Assembly: GCA_932294295.1 (NCBI GenBank)
Contig: OW028580.1
Location: forward strand, 39,775,336 to 39,839,335
Source of the DNA: Alitta virens
Taxonomy: Eukaryota; Annelida; Polychaeta; Phyllodocida; Nereididae
Length of the DNA stretch: 64,000 nucleotides
Direction: 5' to 3'
The translations under genes and the position numbers were made by a program. Shown in pieces: positions 12,096 to 24,210 of the stretch. Numbering within the stretch: the first letter of the stretch is position 1; each line of letters starts with the position of its first letter. The notes beneath the pieces were generated by a model. The model was not told where the DNA came from, ran no database searches, and saw only the letters and a program-made list of their open reading frames with translations.

Positions 12096-12609
12096 TTGTT
12101 ACTAGGGTAATTTTGAGAGAAGATATTGGAATTTTGACTTTAGGCAGCCATATTGAATTACGCAAAATGCTCAAGGGTGCTATGTGGGCACCTAGTAGAT
12201 TCTTAATCTATACATTCTCAGCTTTCAAACGACATCACGAACCAACCAATAGACAATATTTGAAGGTTCACCTCAGTATCTGCCGGACTAGTGGGGACCC
12301 TTGAGGGCTAACACAGCATCGGGCTTTAGTATCTGCATTGTAAATTGCCAAAACCATCTATGGCCACTTAATTCATCTGCCATGCCAAGAGCCATTTTTC
12401 CAGTTGCCACTGCACATATGGAACTTTCTCGATGTGTATATGAAAAAAATTCTTCCTATTGTACTTTTTTTACATATTTACCATGTTTACCGCAGATAGA
12501 CAGCTGTATCTTCTGCACAATACATCGATTGTGTACTTGACGAGACACCATCAGATCTCTATTCCTAGTATCTACTCACCATCCAGTTTCCAACCAGCCC
12601 CCTTTTCCA

Positions 12610-13970
12610 CATCGTCACCAGACCGCAGTTCAGTGAGGAATCCTAAAGACGACTAATTGCAACAGCATCGTCAGTGTTGGCAAAAGAGCTGAGTTTCTGA
12701 GTCTAATTCAAAAACATCAGCCTCATGTAATTCTTGGACAGGAATCAAATTTAGGTCCTGAACACACAAATAGTGAAATCTTTCCCAACAAGAGGAAGGA
12801 TAGAAAGCGAGGCGGAGGAGGAGTACTCATACTTATTAGAGATGACATTGATTGCAACGGAGACGCCTTCAAGGGCACCACCACAGAAGGTGAAATTGTA
12901 CGGGCATAAGTCAAAATGCCAGGCATGAAACTGCTCAACATAGCATCTGTATATAGACCAGGGGCGTTGATTTCTCTTGACGGTTGGGGGGGGGATGCAG
13001 GCCTACTTTGTCTGTCCCACTGTGACTTTCCCTCACTCGTACAAGTAGTAGCAGTTCATGCGCGGACACTGGTCAAGAACTAAATTAATGGTGGATCACT
13101 TACGCCAAACTTATAAACTTGTACTGATTTGTGATATCAAGTGTAAAGCTGTTTAACAAAGCAAAAATGTTCCAAAATAAAAAGTGTGTGAAAAAGGGAA
13201 ATTTTCATTTGTGAATTTCAGGGGGGGGGGGGGTTGATTGCACTGATCATCCCCCTCTTCTCAGAAATTGGGGGGTATATATCCCCCACACCCCCCCCCC
13301 CCCCCCCCTGACCTGAAACAAGTATACCAAAGGTTTAAGAATGCCACCTACATTATTGGAGGAGACATGAATCTAACCCAAATAGACTGGGCAAATGATG
13401 GAGCGCTAGGAAACCAACAAGGCACAAATGACATCCACTTGTGCTCTACATTCATTGAAATGATGGATGACCTAGGCCTCAGCCAACATTGCAAAGAAGT
13501 CACCAGGCCAGCATCAGACAAGATCCTAGATCTAATTCTCACCAACCAGCCATAATCCTGTAAGTCAGTTGTGTCCCTCCCGGGAATCTCAGACCACAAT
13601 CTTGTACTTGCCACCTTCCATCTGTCACACCACCACATGATATGACAAAGCTGATTGGAACAAAATCAGACAAAGCACCAAGAAACTCACAGCTGACTAT
13701 TTAATTAGACAACCAGATAACCTCACAGTTGAGGAAAACTGCAAATCGAAGAAGGGATTAGATCCATCATCAACACAGAAATACCAACCAAGATGACGAA
13801 ATCAAAAGAGACATATCCCTGGATCACTCCAGAGGTTAAGAAGGTCCTCAACAAGTGAGACAGACTGTAAGTGCAAAGCAAAAAATAGAAAAACAAAAAA
13901 AAGAAATATTATAGAAACAACATCAATAAACTGAATGACAATTGTATAAATCAAAATGATATCAATAACA
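12610..13970 (+). pseudogene. LINE B: endonuclease region (degraded)
   Basis: Broken plus-strand remains of a non-LTR retrotransposon apurinic-type (EEP) endonuclease. In order one can read QPHVILGQESNLGPEH, a glycine-rich GGGGVLILIRDD, IASVYRPG, then after an inserted poly-G/poly-C segment IIGGDMNLTQIDW, DKILDLILTNQP and GISDHNLVLATF. These correspond to the N-terminal, middle and C-terminal endonuclease motifs. Stops and frame changes interrupt it repeatedly (for example near 12908 and 13552). The RT part of a similar plus-strand element reappears at 33.2 kb, just beyond the LINE A insertion, so the two are probably halves of one element. Confidence 0.75.
12963..13308. repeat. Poly-G/poly-C-bearing insertion inside LINE B
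   Basis: About 345 bases interrupt the LINE B endonuclease frame between the YRPG and QRFKNATYIIGG blocks. The segment has G-runs of 9 and 14 and a C-run of about 18, and is non-coding. It may be a separate repeat, but no clear inverted ends or target duplication were found. Confidence 0.45.
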
Positions 13971-13980
13971 TGTGAATATT

Positions 13981-14010
13981 TTATAATTATTATAATTATT
14001 ATAATTATTA
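13981..14010 (-). repeat. LINE A 3' tail
   Basis: Short repeat of TAATAATTA units on the minus strand that forms the 3' end of LINE A. The ORF2 stop (14008-14010) is the first triplet of the tail, so the element has essentially no separate 3' UTR. Confidence 0.6.
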
Positions 14011-14577
14011 CCATAACGGATCATTACACTGAAGTAGAAAAAACTTTAACCTTTCTTTATAACAACTGAGACTACATTTTCGATCTATTTTATCATTAAG
14101 GATATTAAATACCTTCACCCCTGTATATCTAACTCTCTTTTGCGATGATACTGATGTGCACACAGGAATCTGGAATAGACCTTGACCTCTAGTATTGTAT
14201 ATGAAAGCATTTAAACAAAATAATTCTATAAAAACACGAGGCAATTTACCTGTCTTATATTTAAACATAAATATTGCCACAGAATATTTGTATAATTTGT
14301 TTACAGATAGAACTTTCAATTCATAAAACAAGACCTTTGACTCAAATACTCTAGGAACATTTTTAATTAATCTTAGCACTTTCTTTTGTAACTTTATAAT
14401 TGGCAGTAAATATGTTTCATAAGCACTGCCCCATGAATCTATGCAATACGTCAGGTGAGGATAAATAAAACTATAATACAGAGTTAATAACATGTTACTA
14501 TTCAAAGATTTTCAAGCTTTTGAAATAATTCCAATACTTTTTGAAATCTTATTTTTTATACTATTGATTTGTTCAAC
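14008..14577 (-). pseudogene. LINE A ORF2, RT C-terminal part
   Basis: This is the end of the reverse transcriptase/ORF2 protein, separated from the rest by the Ty3/Gypsy insertion. It includes the LNSNMLLTLYYSFIYPHL and YCIDSWGS strings typical of the connection region after the RT palm in CR1/Jockey-like LINEs. An in-frame TGA at 14512-14514 breaks the frame, probably by decay of a CGA codon, and the rest is open to the stop at 14008-14010. Confidence 0.85.
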
Positions 14578-14581
14578 CCAT
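14578..14581. other. 4-bp target duplication CCAT (left)
   Basis: CCAT immediately before the 5' LTR, matched by CCAT at 24211-24214 immediately after the 3' LTR. A four-base duplication is typical of Ty3/Gypsy integration. Keeping only one copy restores the LINE A frame. Confidence 0.85.
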
Positions 14582-15649
14582 TGTAAAGTTCACCCACCCA
14601 ATTGATCATTTTTGTGTAGGCATTATATGCAGATAGATTCATTCAAGTAGCTGGAAGCATGGCCACTGTTTATTACCTTTGCCACCACTTCTCAGTGAAC
14701 ACAATTATTAAGTGTCATTACAACAATGAGTATATGTGGGGTTTTAGAATTTAACATATAGAAGCATACAAGCAATTGTTGTGCATCAGAAGTATTAAAA
14801 GTACAGTAATAAGGCATGCCTTTGTTCTTGGTTAGGAATGTTGTATTAAGATTTAGAGTGTTCTGGCTATGGTAAAGAGCCCTTGAAGTTGATAGTAATT
14901 AATCTATAAAGCCCTAGCATCATCAAAGTGTCAGCCAGCTTAGCAGAGCTGCAGATTGCACCCCTTTGTTTCCTCTTAAGCCTGAGTGCATTGTGTGCTC
15001 TTTTTATTAGCAACTCCCTTTGTGGTCTGCTTAGAGTGACATAATATTAATGAACTATCAGCATGCAGAGGGCTTATCTCCATGTGGGTTGTGTGTTCTG
15101 TGATTGCTATATGTTCTGGAGGGTTTAATGTGCAAGGCATTTGTTGATATTTCTCATCATGATTAAGGTCCATGTACAGTATTATGTAAGGGGATTATCC
15201 CCAAGGTAAGATTGTTCACTGAGAGGGGGGGGGGGGGTTAGATTGGGATGTCAGCCAAAGTCACATGGGGACCTTTGGATCCCTGGATTGGTAGTTGATT
15301 AGTGGGCCTCAGGCCAGGTGATTTGAATATGTATATTGATTGGATGAATGATGCCATCCTCGAATGAGAGGAGTGGCCATTGGAAAATACATAAGGAAAT
15401 TTTGTTGATTAATAAATCATTTTTTACCTGATCCAGAAGTTGGAAAGGAGCACAGCAATATTGTCTCATTGTTTTGATTTGAATGCACTTTGGAGAAATG
15501 TGGACACTCTGAACTTGGGATGAGATTGAAGTACTCAAAGACTGACCTTTTGATACTTGGAGTCCAGTTTGGTCTAGACTGGCCACTTGGCTAGTGCACA
15601 TGAAGCTTGGAGCAGAGTTGAGAAGCATGTGGAGCCCCAAGACTTTATA
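14582..15649 (+). repeat. 5' LTR of element 1
   Basis: Begins TGTAAAG and ends CTTTATA, an imperfect inverted pair. It is near-identical to 23145-24210. Candidate signals are a TATAAA at 14905-14910 and an AATAAA at 15411-15416. It contains a run of 13 G against 10 in the 3' LTR, which is a convenient marker of post-insertion slippage. Confidence 0.95.
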
Positions 15650-15651
15650 TC

Positions 15652-15670
15652 TGGTGACCCTGACGTGATC
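15652..15670 (+). promoter_or_regulatory. Primer-binding site, tRNA-Trp type
   Basis: The sequence TGGTGACCCTGACGTGATC lies two bases after the 5' LTR. It complements the 3' end of animal tRNA-Trp (ending TCACGTCGGGGTCA plus CCA) except at two positions. The second family member has the perfect version at 58950-58968. Confidence 0.8.
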
Positions 15671-15803
15671 TACATGAATACAAGAAGTTTGGCATGAAGA
15701 GCTGAGTGAGTTGATGTGAACTCAGATGTTCTGACACCCCCCCCCCCCCCCCCCCCGCAAGAATATTCCCCACGAAGAACGCTGTGACTACACTGACAAG
15801 AAG

Positions 15804-16966
15804 ATGGATGCTGCACAAAACCAAGACAATGCAGGCCAGGCGATACCCCCCCTACAAGCTGACGCACTCCGAGTGGTTGAGTTCAACCGTTTCATCAGCG
15901 AGGAGAGGACTGACCGGGCGATGACTAGACAGATCCTGGAGAGAGAAAAGGAAGCAACGGCGAGACAACAGAGAGAAAACAGTGAGAGGCAGCAGGCGCA
16001 TCACGCCCGTCGACATGCTGAAGCAGTGGCTAAACGAGTACCGCAGTGCGATGGCAGTAGCCCAGGAACCGTGAGGGAATGGCTGCGGGAGGTGGACCTA
16101 ACATTGGCCTACAGCGAGATGACTGTGTATGTGGCTTCCCTATCAGCTCAGGGAGCCCTGCGCCGTGAGTTGGAGCATTTTCTATCTCAGCAGAGATGTA
16201 GAGACGGAGTGACGTGGGACCAACTGCGGGTGCATTTGCAGAAGGCCTTCTTATCTCCGCATGAAGACGATCGGCTGCGTCATGAGGTAGACAAATTAGA
16301 CAGGCCGCGTATGAGACCACAGCGGCATATGGAAGGCGCTTTAGAGAATGCGCAGACCTGGCATATCCTACGCCTGAGGGAGCCCGCAACGCCGACCAGC
16401 AGAGACTCTTGCTAAAGGCATACATGAGGGGACTGAGGGACCGACATATTGTGGAGCGGCTAGTGAAGGAAGGCAGACCAGACACGTGCGCCCAAGCTAT
16501 GAATTTGGTCACGGCTTACGAGGCAGACGATTACAGATTGAGATTGGCATTAGATGAGGGGGTGGAGCCACGCATGGAAGAGCCCATGGAGGTGGGTGCC
16601 CTGCGACCAACAGCCACTCCAGGTTCTCAGGAGGGATCCATGGCAAGAGATCTAGCAGAGGTGAAGAGGCAAGTGAGTGGCTTGACGCTTCACTTTACAA
16701 AACTGATGGCTGCACTGCAAAAGGGAGAGCTGCCTCAGAAACAGCGCGAAGGACAGCATGATGGCCCTAAGGAACGAAGGCAGAGTGATGGGCGAAGGGA
16801 GCATGCGGCACCCAGGAGTGCCACTCAGTTTGCATTTACACAAGAAGGATTGCCGGTCTGCAACTTTTGTCACAAAGAGGGCCACGTGCAGAGATTCTGC
16901 AGGACAAGACAGTCCCGTCAACAACAGCACAGGGGGGAAGCCCCATCGCATCAGGGGGGCCAATAG
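15804..16966 (+). pseudogene. Gag of element 1 (frameshifted)
   Basis: Structural capsid/nucleocapsid polyprotein of the retroelement. The ATG at 15804 opens a 203-codon frame. At about 16290-16304, after the HEVDKL block, the coding sense moves to another frame that runs to TAG at 16964-16966. The second family member shows the expected continuity there. The C-terminus carries one zinc knuckle, CNFCHKEGHVQRFC (CX2CX4HX4C, about 16859-16900), which normally binds the genomic RNA. The coiled, charged N-terminus (residues 30-70) is rich in Arg, Glu and Gln. The stop is directly preceded by a putative frameshift heptamer. Confidence 0.9.
16954..16960 (+). promoter_or_regulatory. Putative -1 frameshift site GGGGGGC (element 1)
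   Basis: In the gag frame the heptamer reads G GGG GGC, followed by CAA and the gag stop TAG. It fits the X-XXY-YYZ rule, and pol is in the -1 frame relative to gag. The same heptamer, stop and following GCGCCGC string occur in element 2. No downstream structure was computed. Confidence 0.55.
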
Positions 16967-19900
16967 GCGCCGCAGCGGTCGAGGAGTGGACGTATGTAGG
17001 ACTAGATTTCTATGGAACAGTATTAGCCGCCCTCCTCGACACTGGCGCCTCCCACACTGTGCTGCGGCGCCAAGAATACGAAATTCTGTGCAAGCGATCT
17101 GGCCGAGTGCCCTTGCTAAGAAAAACAATACAATTGTGTGGAGTGACAGGCCACCACATTAAGGTCCTAGGTCAGACGGAACTGGGAGAGACCAAGCTGG
17201 GCCCCATCTCAGTCATAGTGGTTGAGGACATTGCTCACGCAATGATCCTTGGACGAGATGTGCTCAAGCAAGAGGGAGCAGCGATCGATTATGTTGCAGG
17301 AATGTTGTCCTGGCGAGGTTACCGACTGCCCTTGCAGCCAAGGCCCACTGCTCTAGACATTGCTTCCTTTGGGGATCGACCTCCACAGATGGCCAGTTCA
17401 GTCATGGAAGACTGCATTGAGCATAATGAGGACCTGTTTGCTGCAAAGGGAGAGAACCTTGGCTGTCACCCCGAAATCCAGGTGCGGATACAGACGAAGG
17501 GCCCGCCCATCAAGAATCGGCCGTACCGACTGCCCCTCAGCCGTCGCAATGCACTGGATGACAAACTGGAGGATCTGCTAGGACAGGGAGTCATAGTGCC
17601 CTCATCGTCGCCGTGGGCCGCCCCAGTCGTGTTGGTGGAGAAGAAGGACCCATCAGAAGGTCCTCGCTTCTGTGTGGACTTTACGCAGCTGAATAAGGTC
17701 ACAAAGAAAGATGCTTATCCGATCCCATTAATCAGGGATATCTTTGACCAGCTGCAGGGAGCCACAATCTTCTCCACACTCGACATGAAGTTTGGTTTCC
17801 ACCAATTGCCCTTGCATCCAGATGACCAAGAGAAGACAGCATTTGTGTGCCATCGGGGCTTATTCCACTGGACACGTCTACCAATGGGGTTGGCGAACGC
17901 ATCCCAAATGTTCCAGAGGGCCATGGAAGTGGTTCTAAAGGGCCTGATCGGCACGATCTGCATGCTCTACATAGACGACATTGTTGTATACAGCGACTCA
18001 GAGGAGCAACATGTAGAGCATCTGCAATTGTTGTTCGACAGGCTCAGAACATATAATTTACGCTTGAACCCTGCCAAGTGTGTTTTTGGTCTGCAAGAGG
18101 TGAAATTGTTGGGCTTTATTGTCAGCAACCAGGGGCTCAGGGCCGATCCAAGCAAGGCAGCAGCCATCGCCCGCATGACTTCCCCTGCTACAGTCCCAGA
18201 GGTTAGAAGCTTCCTGGGCATGACGGGTTATTATAGACAGTGTGTGCAAGATTATGCTGAGATTGCTGAGCCCTTAGTTAGCCTCACACGCAAGAATATC
18301 CGTTTTGCCTGGGAACCAAAGCATCAGCTGGCTTTTGATGTACTCAAGAGAGCACTGGTTAGTGACACTGTGATGGCCCATCCTTAGACAGATAAGCCAT
18401 ATCTGTTATACACGGATGCATGTGACTATGCAATCGGCGGCATACTGTGTCAGTTGGATGACCAGGGGGTGGAGCGTCCCATTGTGTATCTGTCAAAACA
18501 ATTGTCTGACACCAAGAGACGATGGGCCACCATTGAGAAGGAGGCCTACGCTGTTGTCTATTCGTTAAAACAGCTCAGACCCTATCTCTGGGGTGCAGAG
18601 TATCGGACATTTACGGACCATAAGCCACTCACGTCACTGTTCACAAAGGACCTCAACAATACAAAAATACAGCGGTGGGCAATTCTACTTGCAGAGTACG
18701 GCTGCAAGGTAGAATACCACAAAGGAAAGCTGAACATTCGAGCAGACATGTTATCTCGTATCAGACAGGTCGAACAGTTAAATACGTATGACATTGATTA
18801 TTGGCGTCTGGGCGATCCACAGGGCCCAGAAGTGAGGAACAACCCAGATCAGGAATTGTACGGGATAGACCTCAAGGAGCTGGCTCGCCTGCAAAGAGAG
18901 ATGCCAGAATGGTCTGAACACCTTGACGACGAAAGTGAGGTGGAGGTGATCCAAGGGCTGCTGTACTCATTAAAGCGGCCATATCAGTATGCACCTGACC
19001 ACCCGAGGTTGATCCTGCCGGCCGCTCTCAGGGCACAGGTTGTGGACAGGGCACACACCGAGGTAGGCCACATGTCGCACCTCAAGATGATGAGGAAGAT
19101 TCAAGAAGCATTTGTGTGGCCTGGCATGAAGAGAACTATCCAGAACCACGTCACGAGGTGTGCCACCTGCGTGGCCCATTCCAGGAGACAGCCGAAGGCG
19201 CCTATGGGAGAGATGCCTATCGCCAGGTCTCCCATGCAGATCATTGGCGCGGACCTGATAGGGCCCCTGGTTAAGTCACCCCATGAAAATCAGTACGTCT
19301 TGACATTGATAGACCATTGCACGGGATGGGCTGAAGCTTATCCACTGCCAGATAAGACCAGCAGGAGTGTCTGGAGTAAGCTGACGCGAGAGTTCTTCCC
19401 GAGGCATGGCTATCCCGATGTACTGATCACAGATCAAGGCCTTGAGTTTAATGCATTGGCAATCAAGAGCTACTTGAGACAAATGGGTGTGGAGCACCGC
19501 CGCACTACAGGCTACAATCCACAGGCTAATGGAAAATGAGAGCGCTTTAATGGCACATTAAAGCAGATATTGGGCAGGCTGATTAACAACGTGCGAGATT
19601 CGTGGGAGGACCAACTGGGACCTGCACTGCTGGCTTATAACACTGCAGTGTCAGAGACAACCCAGCACACCCCTTATTTTTTGCACTATGGACGACGCCC
19701 CCGCCTGCCCATATCAAAACTATTGCAGGATGAGCCCCTGCTAGAGGAACGCTAAAAGCACGTGGCTGATGCCCTAAGAACGGCGGCTCAGGCCACAGAG
19801 CAATCTCGCAAACATAACAGGGAGCGATTAGCCAGACAGGCAAATGCTGGAGAAGTCAAGGTGGGAGATTCAGTGGTTTTGAAAGCAGCAGAACCCATGA

Positions 19901-20496
19901 CCTTGACTAGCAAGTGGGACCCGCAATGGACGGTGACCAAGGTGCGTAGCAAAGTGATATGGGTGTCACACCAACAAACTGGCAGGGAGAAGTCTGTGAA
20001 TATCAACAAGGTGAAGGTAGTGGACCCCAATGTTGTTTGGGACGAAGTGAACACTCGACCAGTGAGACGTCCACAGCAGTCGTCACGCACGGTGAACCCC
20101 AACTGGCCGCGCCCACAGCGACGCCCCCTTGCCCAGCGAATGACCAATGACCAACATGGAAGGACAGCAGTCAAGCGCAGGCGCACTGAGGATGATCAGG
20201 AGCGGGCTCCACAAAAGCAGCGACACACTGCAGAGGGACCAGTCATCACACCGGACACCACAGTGACCACATCAGCTCCTGCTGCTGTAACACTGCCCTC
20301 AGATCATCGACACCCTGCTGTGAAGAGAACTCAGGAGCGAAACAGAAACACGGACAGCAAGCGGTATCGTCAGTACCTGCCCAGAGCTGTGAAGCGACCA
20401 TTTTTGACAGATAACAGCGCTCCATCAGTTGAGGAGCAGAAGAGAGCCCGTCTGCAAGTCATTGCAGCGGTAGCCATCTTTGCAAGATGTCACTAA
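16961..20496 (+). pseudogene. Pol of element 1: protease, RT, RNase H, integrase (three stops)
   Basis: Replication polyprotein in the -1 frame relative to gag. The order is protease (DTGA at 17038-17049, later ILGRDVL), then reverse transcriptase (YIDD at 17968-17979). RNase H follows (TDACDYAIGG just after a stop), then integrase with an HHCC zinc site (H..H..CATC, 19050-19180), DLIGP, TDQGLEF and ERFNG catalytic blocks. Next is a GPY/F-like module ending NINKVKVVDP and a basic, proline-rich tail. In-frame stops at 18385-18387 (TAG), 19537-19539 (TGA, at the usually conserved Cys before ERFNG) and 19753-19755 (TAA) break it. The order PR-RT-RH-IN places it in Ty3/Gypsy. The end overlaps env by ten bases. 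Confidence 0.93.
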
Positions 20497-22333
20497 TCGG
20501 TCTGCTCGCTACACTGACACTATGTACCACGACCTTGGCTGGTGACTCCATCCGAGTAACCACGCTTCCGGATGGACTTAGCATCACTGGAGGAGACACA
20601 CTGCACCAGACAGTGGCTACATGGGACATCTATGTCACGCTGGACCCCCCGCCCTATCCACAGGCCCTGGCTGACCGAGTGAAGGCCCTCAACATCACCT
20701 TCAGTGCCCTGAAGGCATTGACTGGAGCGGGCATCAACATCTCGCTCAATGCCCAGGAGACACGACGAGACCATCCCATGGCCATCTTGGACAGAGGCAC
20801 AGGAGACCGGGTAAAGCGTGGATTGATTGACTTGGGAGGCTCCATCCTACATACACTGTTTGGAGTGGCAACTACGGCTCAACTAGAACGTTTTGAGGCA
20901 GCCGTACATGAGGTAATAGGGCAGCAGACGACCATCGCACACGCTCACAACACCTTGGCCACCATAGTCAACCAGACCAGAGCTTATGTGAGGGAAATGG
21001 CCATCAAGCAGCAACGGATGTCAGGATACCTGCTCAAACTGAACCCAGCATTGACACAATACGAGGGCGTCTTTAGGGACCACACACAACGCATTGGACG
21101 AGTGGAACTTATTTCGGACCTGAACGACTTCCTGGATGTCCTGGACCTCGCCGCCAGACAATACGAGTCCCAGCTAACCCTGTTCCATCGCCAGAGGGCA
21201 GAATTGGAGAGTGGGCGATTGACACGTGATCTCCTGCCAGTGAACCAGTTAAGAGGCATCCTACAGGAAGCATCGTTGATACAGGGCGTGGTGAGTAAGC
21301 TGGATTGGTACTATTCTTATATCTCTGTCTATCCTCTTTGGCCATCGTCCAAGAGTCTACTGTACCGGATTGAACTGCCCCTCATAGCTAACAGACCCTA
21401 TTTGTTGTACAATGTACTCTCACTTCCGGTACCCATTAGCAACTCGTCCCTCAGTATTAAGATAGATTTGGAACCATCATACGCACTCGACACAGTGTCT
21501 GGCAATTTATTTGTCCCACGTAGATGCCTGGGCCATGAACCCACTGTTTGCCAGACCGGACCTGAATATGGTCCTTCGTTAATGAAATGTGTCTGCTGAC
21601 CAACAGGTCAAGCTTAATTGGCGGATGCAAGGCGAAAATATCCCCATATGACGGCAACCCCATACTCAGCGCCATTACCTTGAACCAATACGCTCTGGCT
21701 TCACAGGGGGAGACCCTGGTGGTAAGATGCCCTGGCCAGGCAGAAGCCCACTTGACTCTCACTAGAGGCTCTTATAATATCACATGCCTCAGAGCTTGCA
21801 CAATCGCCGGAAATGGCTGGTCAATAACCTGCATCGCCAAGATGTATTTATCCCGGCATTACATAATGCCCCAGGTAGCTGTTACAGCACATTTTAACTT
21901 CGCCGCTACTATGACCATGAAGTCGATCAGACTCGCCTTGCCTGAGCTGGACTTGGGAAAGCCCCTCACTGAGATGGAGGTCAACGTAGGATCCTTGTTG
22001 TCTCCATCTCCGGTAGCCCGTCTGTTGACTAAACGATGGACCTTCCCTTTTTCCACGCTGACCATAATAAACTTTGCATTCGTATTATTTGTGTGGGCAG
22101 TGATAGGTCTGGCCTATCTGAGGTGGAGGCAGTTCAGGACACGACAAAATGCATCTAGGCAACCCCAATCTGAGACTCTTGAGAGAGACCCAGAGGCCCT
22201 ACCGCTTGCCCCAGCACCAACAGAAGGGCGAATCCCCACTGCGCCAACCAGAATCAGTATTTGGCCGATATTACCTCCCCTATCAGACTGCGGGATTATA
22301 TTTTTATTACCAAGATTATTGTTATACGTTTAG
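20487..22333 (+). pseudogene. Env-like fusion glycoprotein of element 1 (one frameshift)
   Basis: A separate third gene after pol, as in insect errantiviruses. The first frame (20487-21599, 370 codons) starts with a signal peptide (hydrophobic core within residues 3-18). It contains a furin-type site RVKR near residue 110, directly followed by GLIDLGGSILHTLFG, a glycine-rich hydrophobic segment resembling the fusion peptide of gypsy and baculovirus F-type envelopes. A long helical region and N-glycosylation sequons follow. The frame closes at 21597-21599 and continues in another frame from about 21587 to 22333. That second part has paired cysteines, a membrane anchor (about 22060-22120) and a cytoplasmic tail. 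The break is a small indel. Normally such a protein would act at the cell surface and in virion entry, but this copy is interrupted. Confidence 0.85.
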
Positions 22334-23128
22334 AATTGATAGTATCGAAAGTGTGTATTGAACTTGCTCTGGGCTTGTCTGCCCCGCCTGTTGGCTGGAG
22401 TCAACAGCGGTAAAAGTGCAGACTCCCCAGAGCGCATGTATTTGTCATGATTATGTTATGTTTTATACTTCTGGGAAAAAGGCTTGCCCATGTGCAAATT
22501 ATTGCAAGGGTGAAAATGTAGGTGTTCCCATGTCAACATGTTTTATGTAAATCCAAGGGGATCTTCAGACGTCAGGAGAGGTCTCAAAATATCTCCTGCC
22601 TTATCAGACGCCAGGAAAGGTCTTAAAATATCTCCTGCTTCATTTCATCAGTGGTCCGCACACTTAACGCGCTGACCTCCTTCAAGTCATGAGAGCTGAA
22701 GCTTAGAGCCCATGCACCCCGGCAAGACGCCCAGCACATCTACTTTTATGTGTGGATAATAATGATGTGTGTACTTTATGACAAATTGTTTTGAAGATTT
22801 TTTTTTGCGTGCACAAAATTCAGAAAAATTTTTTTTTTGCTTTGTCTCGAGGGTCATGCTTCCAGGCTCTTCTAGTTTAAAATGCTTATATTCATTTAGT
22901 GTTTTATTATTTCTTAGCACCCCGCGTTGCTAGTTAGAAAGTTTACATGCATTGATTACTTTTGCGTCCCGCGAAAGCATACCATGCTCAGTAAAAGAGC
23001 CGCAACATAGGGCGCGCAGCAGCACGTCCCTCAGCGCAACCTGAAAGTAGATCTTGTATATGAACTTTTACCCCATATTTGTTTTGATGGCTCTGGACGG
23101 TCAGTGCTATGTGTATCACTGACCTACA
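22334..23128 (+). other. 3' untranslated part of element 1
   Basis: About 800 bases between env and the polypurine tract without coding content. It includes a two-copy tandem repeat at about 22563-22642, with units sharing CAGG.AAGGTCT.AAAATATCTCCTGC-like sequence. Confidence 0.6.
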
Positions 23129-23144
23129 AGAGGAGAGGGAGTAA
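23129..23144 (+). promoter_or_regulatory. Polypurine tract of element 1
   Basis: AGAGGAGAGGGAG followed by TAA abuts the 3' LTR start (TGTAAAG at 23145). Such a purine run primes plus-strand DNA synthesis in LTR elements. Confidence 0.75.
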
Positions 23145-24210
23145 TGTAAAGTTCACCCACCCAATTGATCATTTTTGTGTAGGCATTATATGCAGATAGA
23201 TTCATTCAAGTAGCTGGAAGCATGGCCACTCTTTATTACCTTTGCCACCACTTCTCAGTGAACACAATTATTAAGTGTCATTACAACAATGAGTATATGT
23301 GGGGTTTTAGAATTTAACATATAGAAGCATACAAGCAATTGTTGTGCATCAGAAGTATTAAAAGTACAGTAATAAGGCATGCCTTTGTTCTTGGTTAGGA
23401 ATGTTGTATTAAGATTTAGAGTGTTCTGACTATGGTAAAGAGCCCTTGAAGTTGATAGTAATTAATCTATAAAGCCCTAGCATCATCAAAGTGTCAGCCA
23501 GCTTAGCAGAGCTGCAGATTGCACCCCTTTGTTTCCTCTTAAGCCTGAGTGCATTGTGTGCTCTTTTTATTAGCAACTCCCTTTGTGGTCTGCTTAGAGG
23601 GACATAATATTAATGAACTATCAGCATGCAGGGGGCTTATCTCCATGTGGGTTGTGTGTTCTGTGATTGCTATATGTTCTGGAGGGTTTAATGTGCAAGG
23701 CATTTGTTGATATTTCTCATCATGATTAAGGTCCATGTACAGTATTATGTAAGGGGATTATCCCCAAGGTAAGATTGTTCACTGAGAGGGGGGGGGGTTA
23801 GATTGGGATGTCAGCCAAAGTCACATGGGGACCTTTGGATCCCTGGATTGGTAGTTGATTAGTGGGCCTCAGGCCAGGTGATTTGAATATGTATATTGAT
23901 TGGATGAATGATGCCATCCTCGAATGAGAGGAGTGGCCACTGGAAAATACATAAGGAAATTTTGTTGATTAATAAATCAGTTTTTTACCTGATCCAGAAG
24001 TTGGAAAGGAGCACAGCAATATTGTCTCATTGTTTTGATTTGAATGCACTTTGGAGAAATGTGGACACTATGAACTTGGAATGAGATTGAAGTACTCAAA
24101 GACTGACCTTTTGATACTTGGAGTCCAGTTTGGTCTAGACTGGCCACTTGGCTAGTGCACATGAAGCTTGGAGCAGAGTTGAGAAGCATGTGGAGCCCCA
24201 AGACTTTATA
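23145..24210 (+). repeat. 3' LTR of element 1
   Basis: 1,066-bp direct repeat of the 5' LTR with about nine substitutions. It is followed by the CCAT duplication (24211-24214), after which LINE A sequence resumes without loss. Confidence 0.95.

Larger units (their letters stand above)
14582..24210 (+). mobile_element. Ty3/Gypsy element 1 (env-bearing, endogenous retrovirus-like), 9.6 kb
   Basis: Complete provirus-like structure: 5' LTR, tRNA-Trp primer site, gag, pol (protease, RT, RNase H, integrase), env-like gene, polypurine tract, 3' LTR and CCAT target duplications. It is inserted in the RT of LINE A. The LTRs differ by only about nine substitutions and two small indels over roughly 1,066 bp, so insertion was recent. 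Even so, gag has a frameshift, pol has three in-frame stops and env has a frameshift. This copy is therefore defective by sequence. A second member of the family occupies 57.5-64 kb. Confidence 0.95.

Noticed and set aside
16030..17128. Long minus-strand open frames opposite gag and pol of element 1
   Set aside because: They are mirror frames of GC-rich coding DNA, with no domain and no conservation with element 2.
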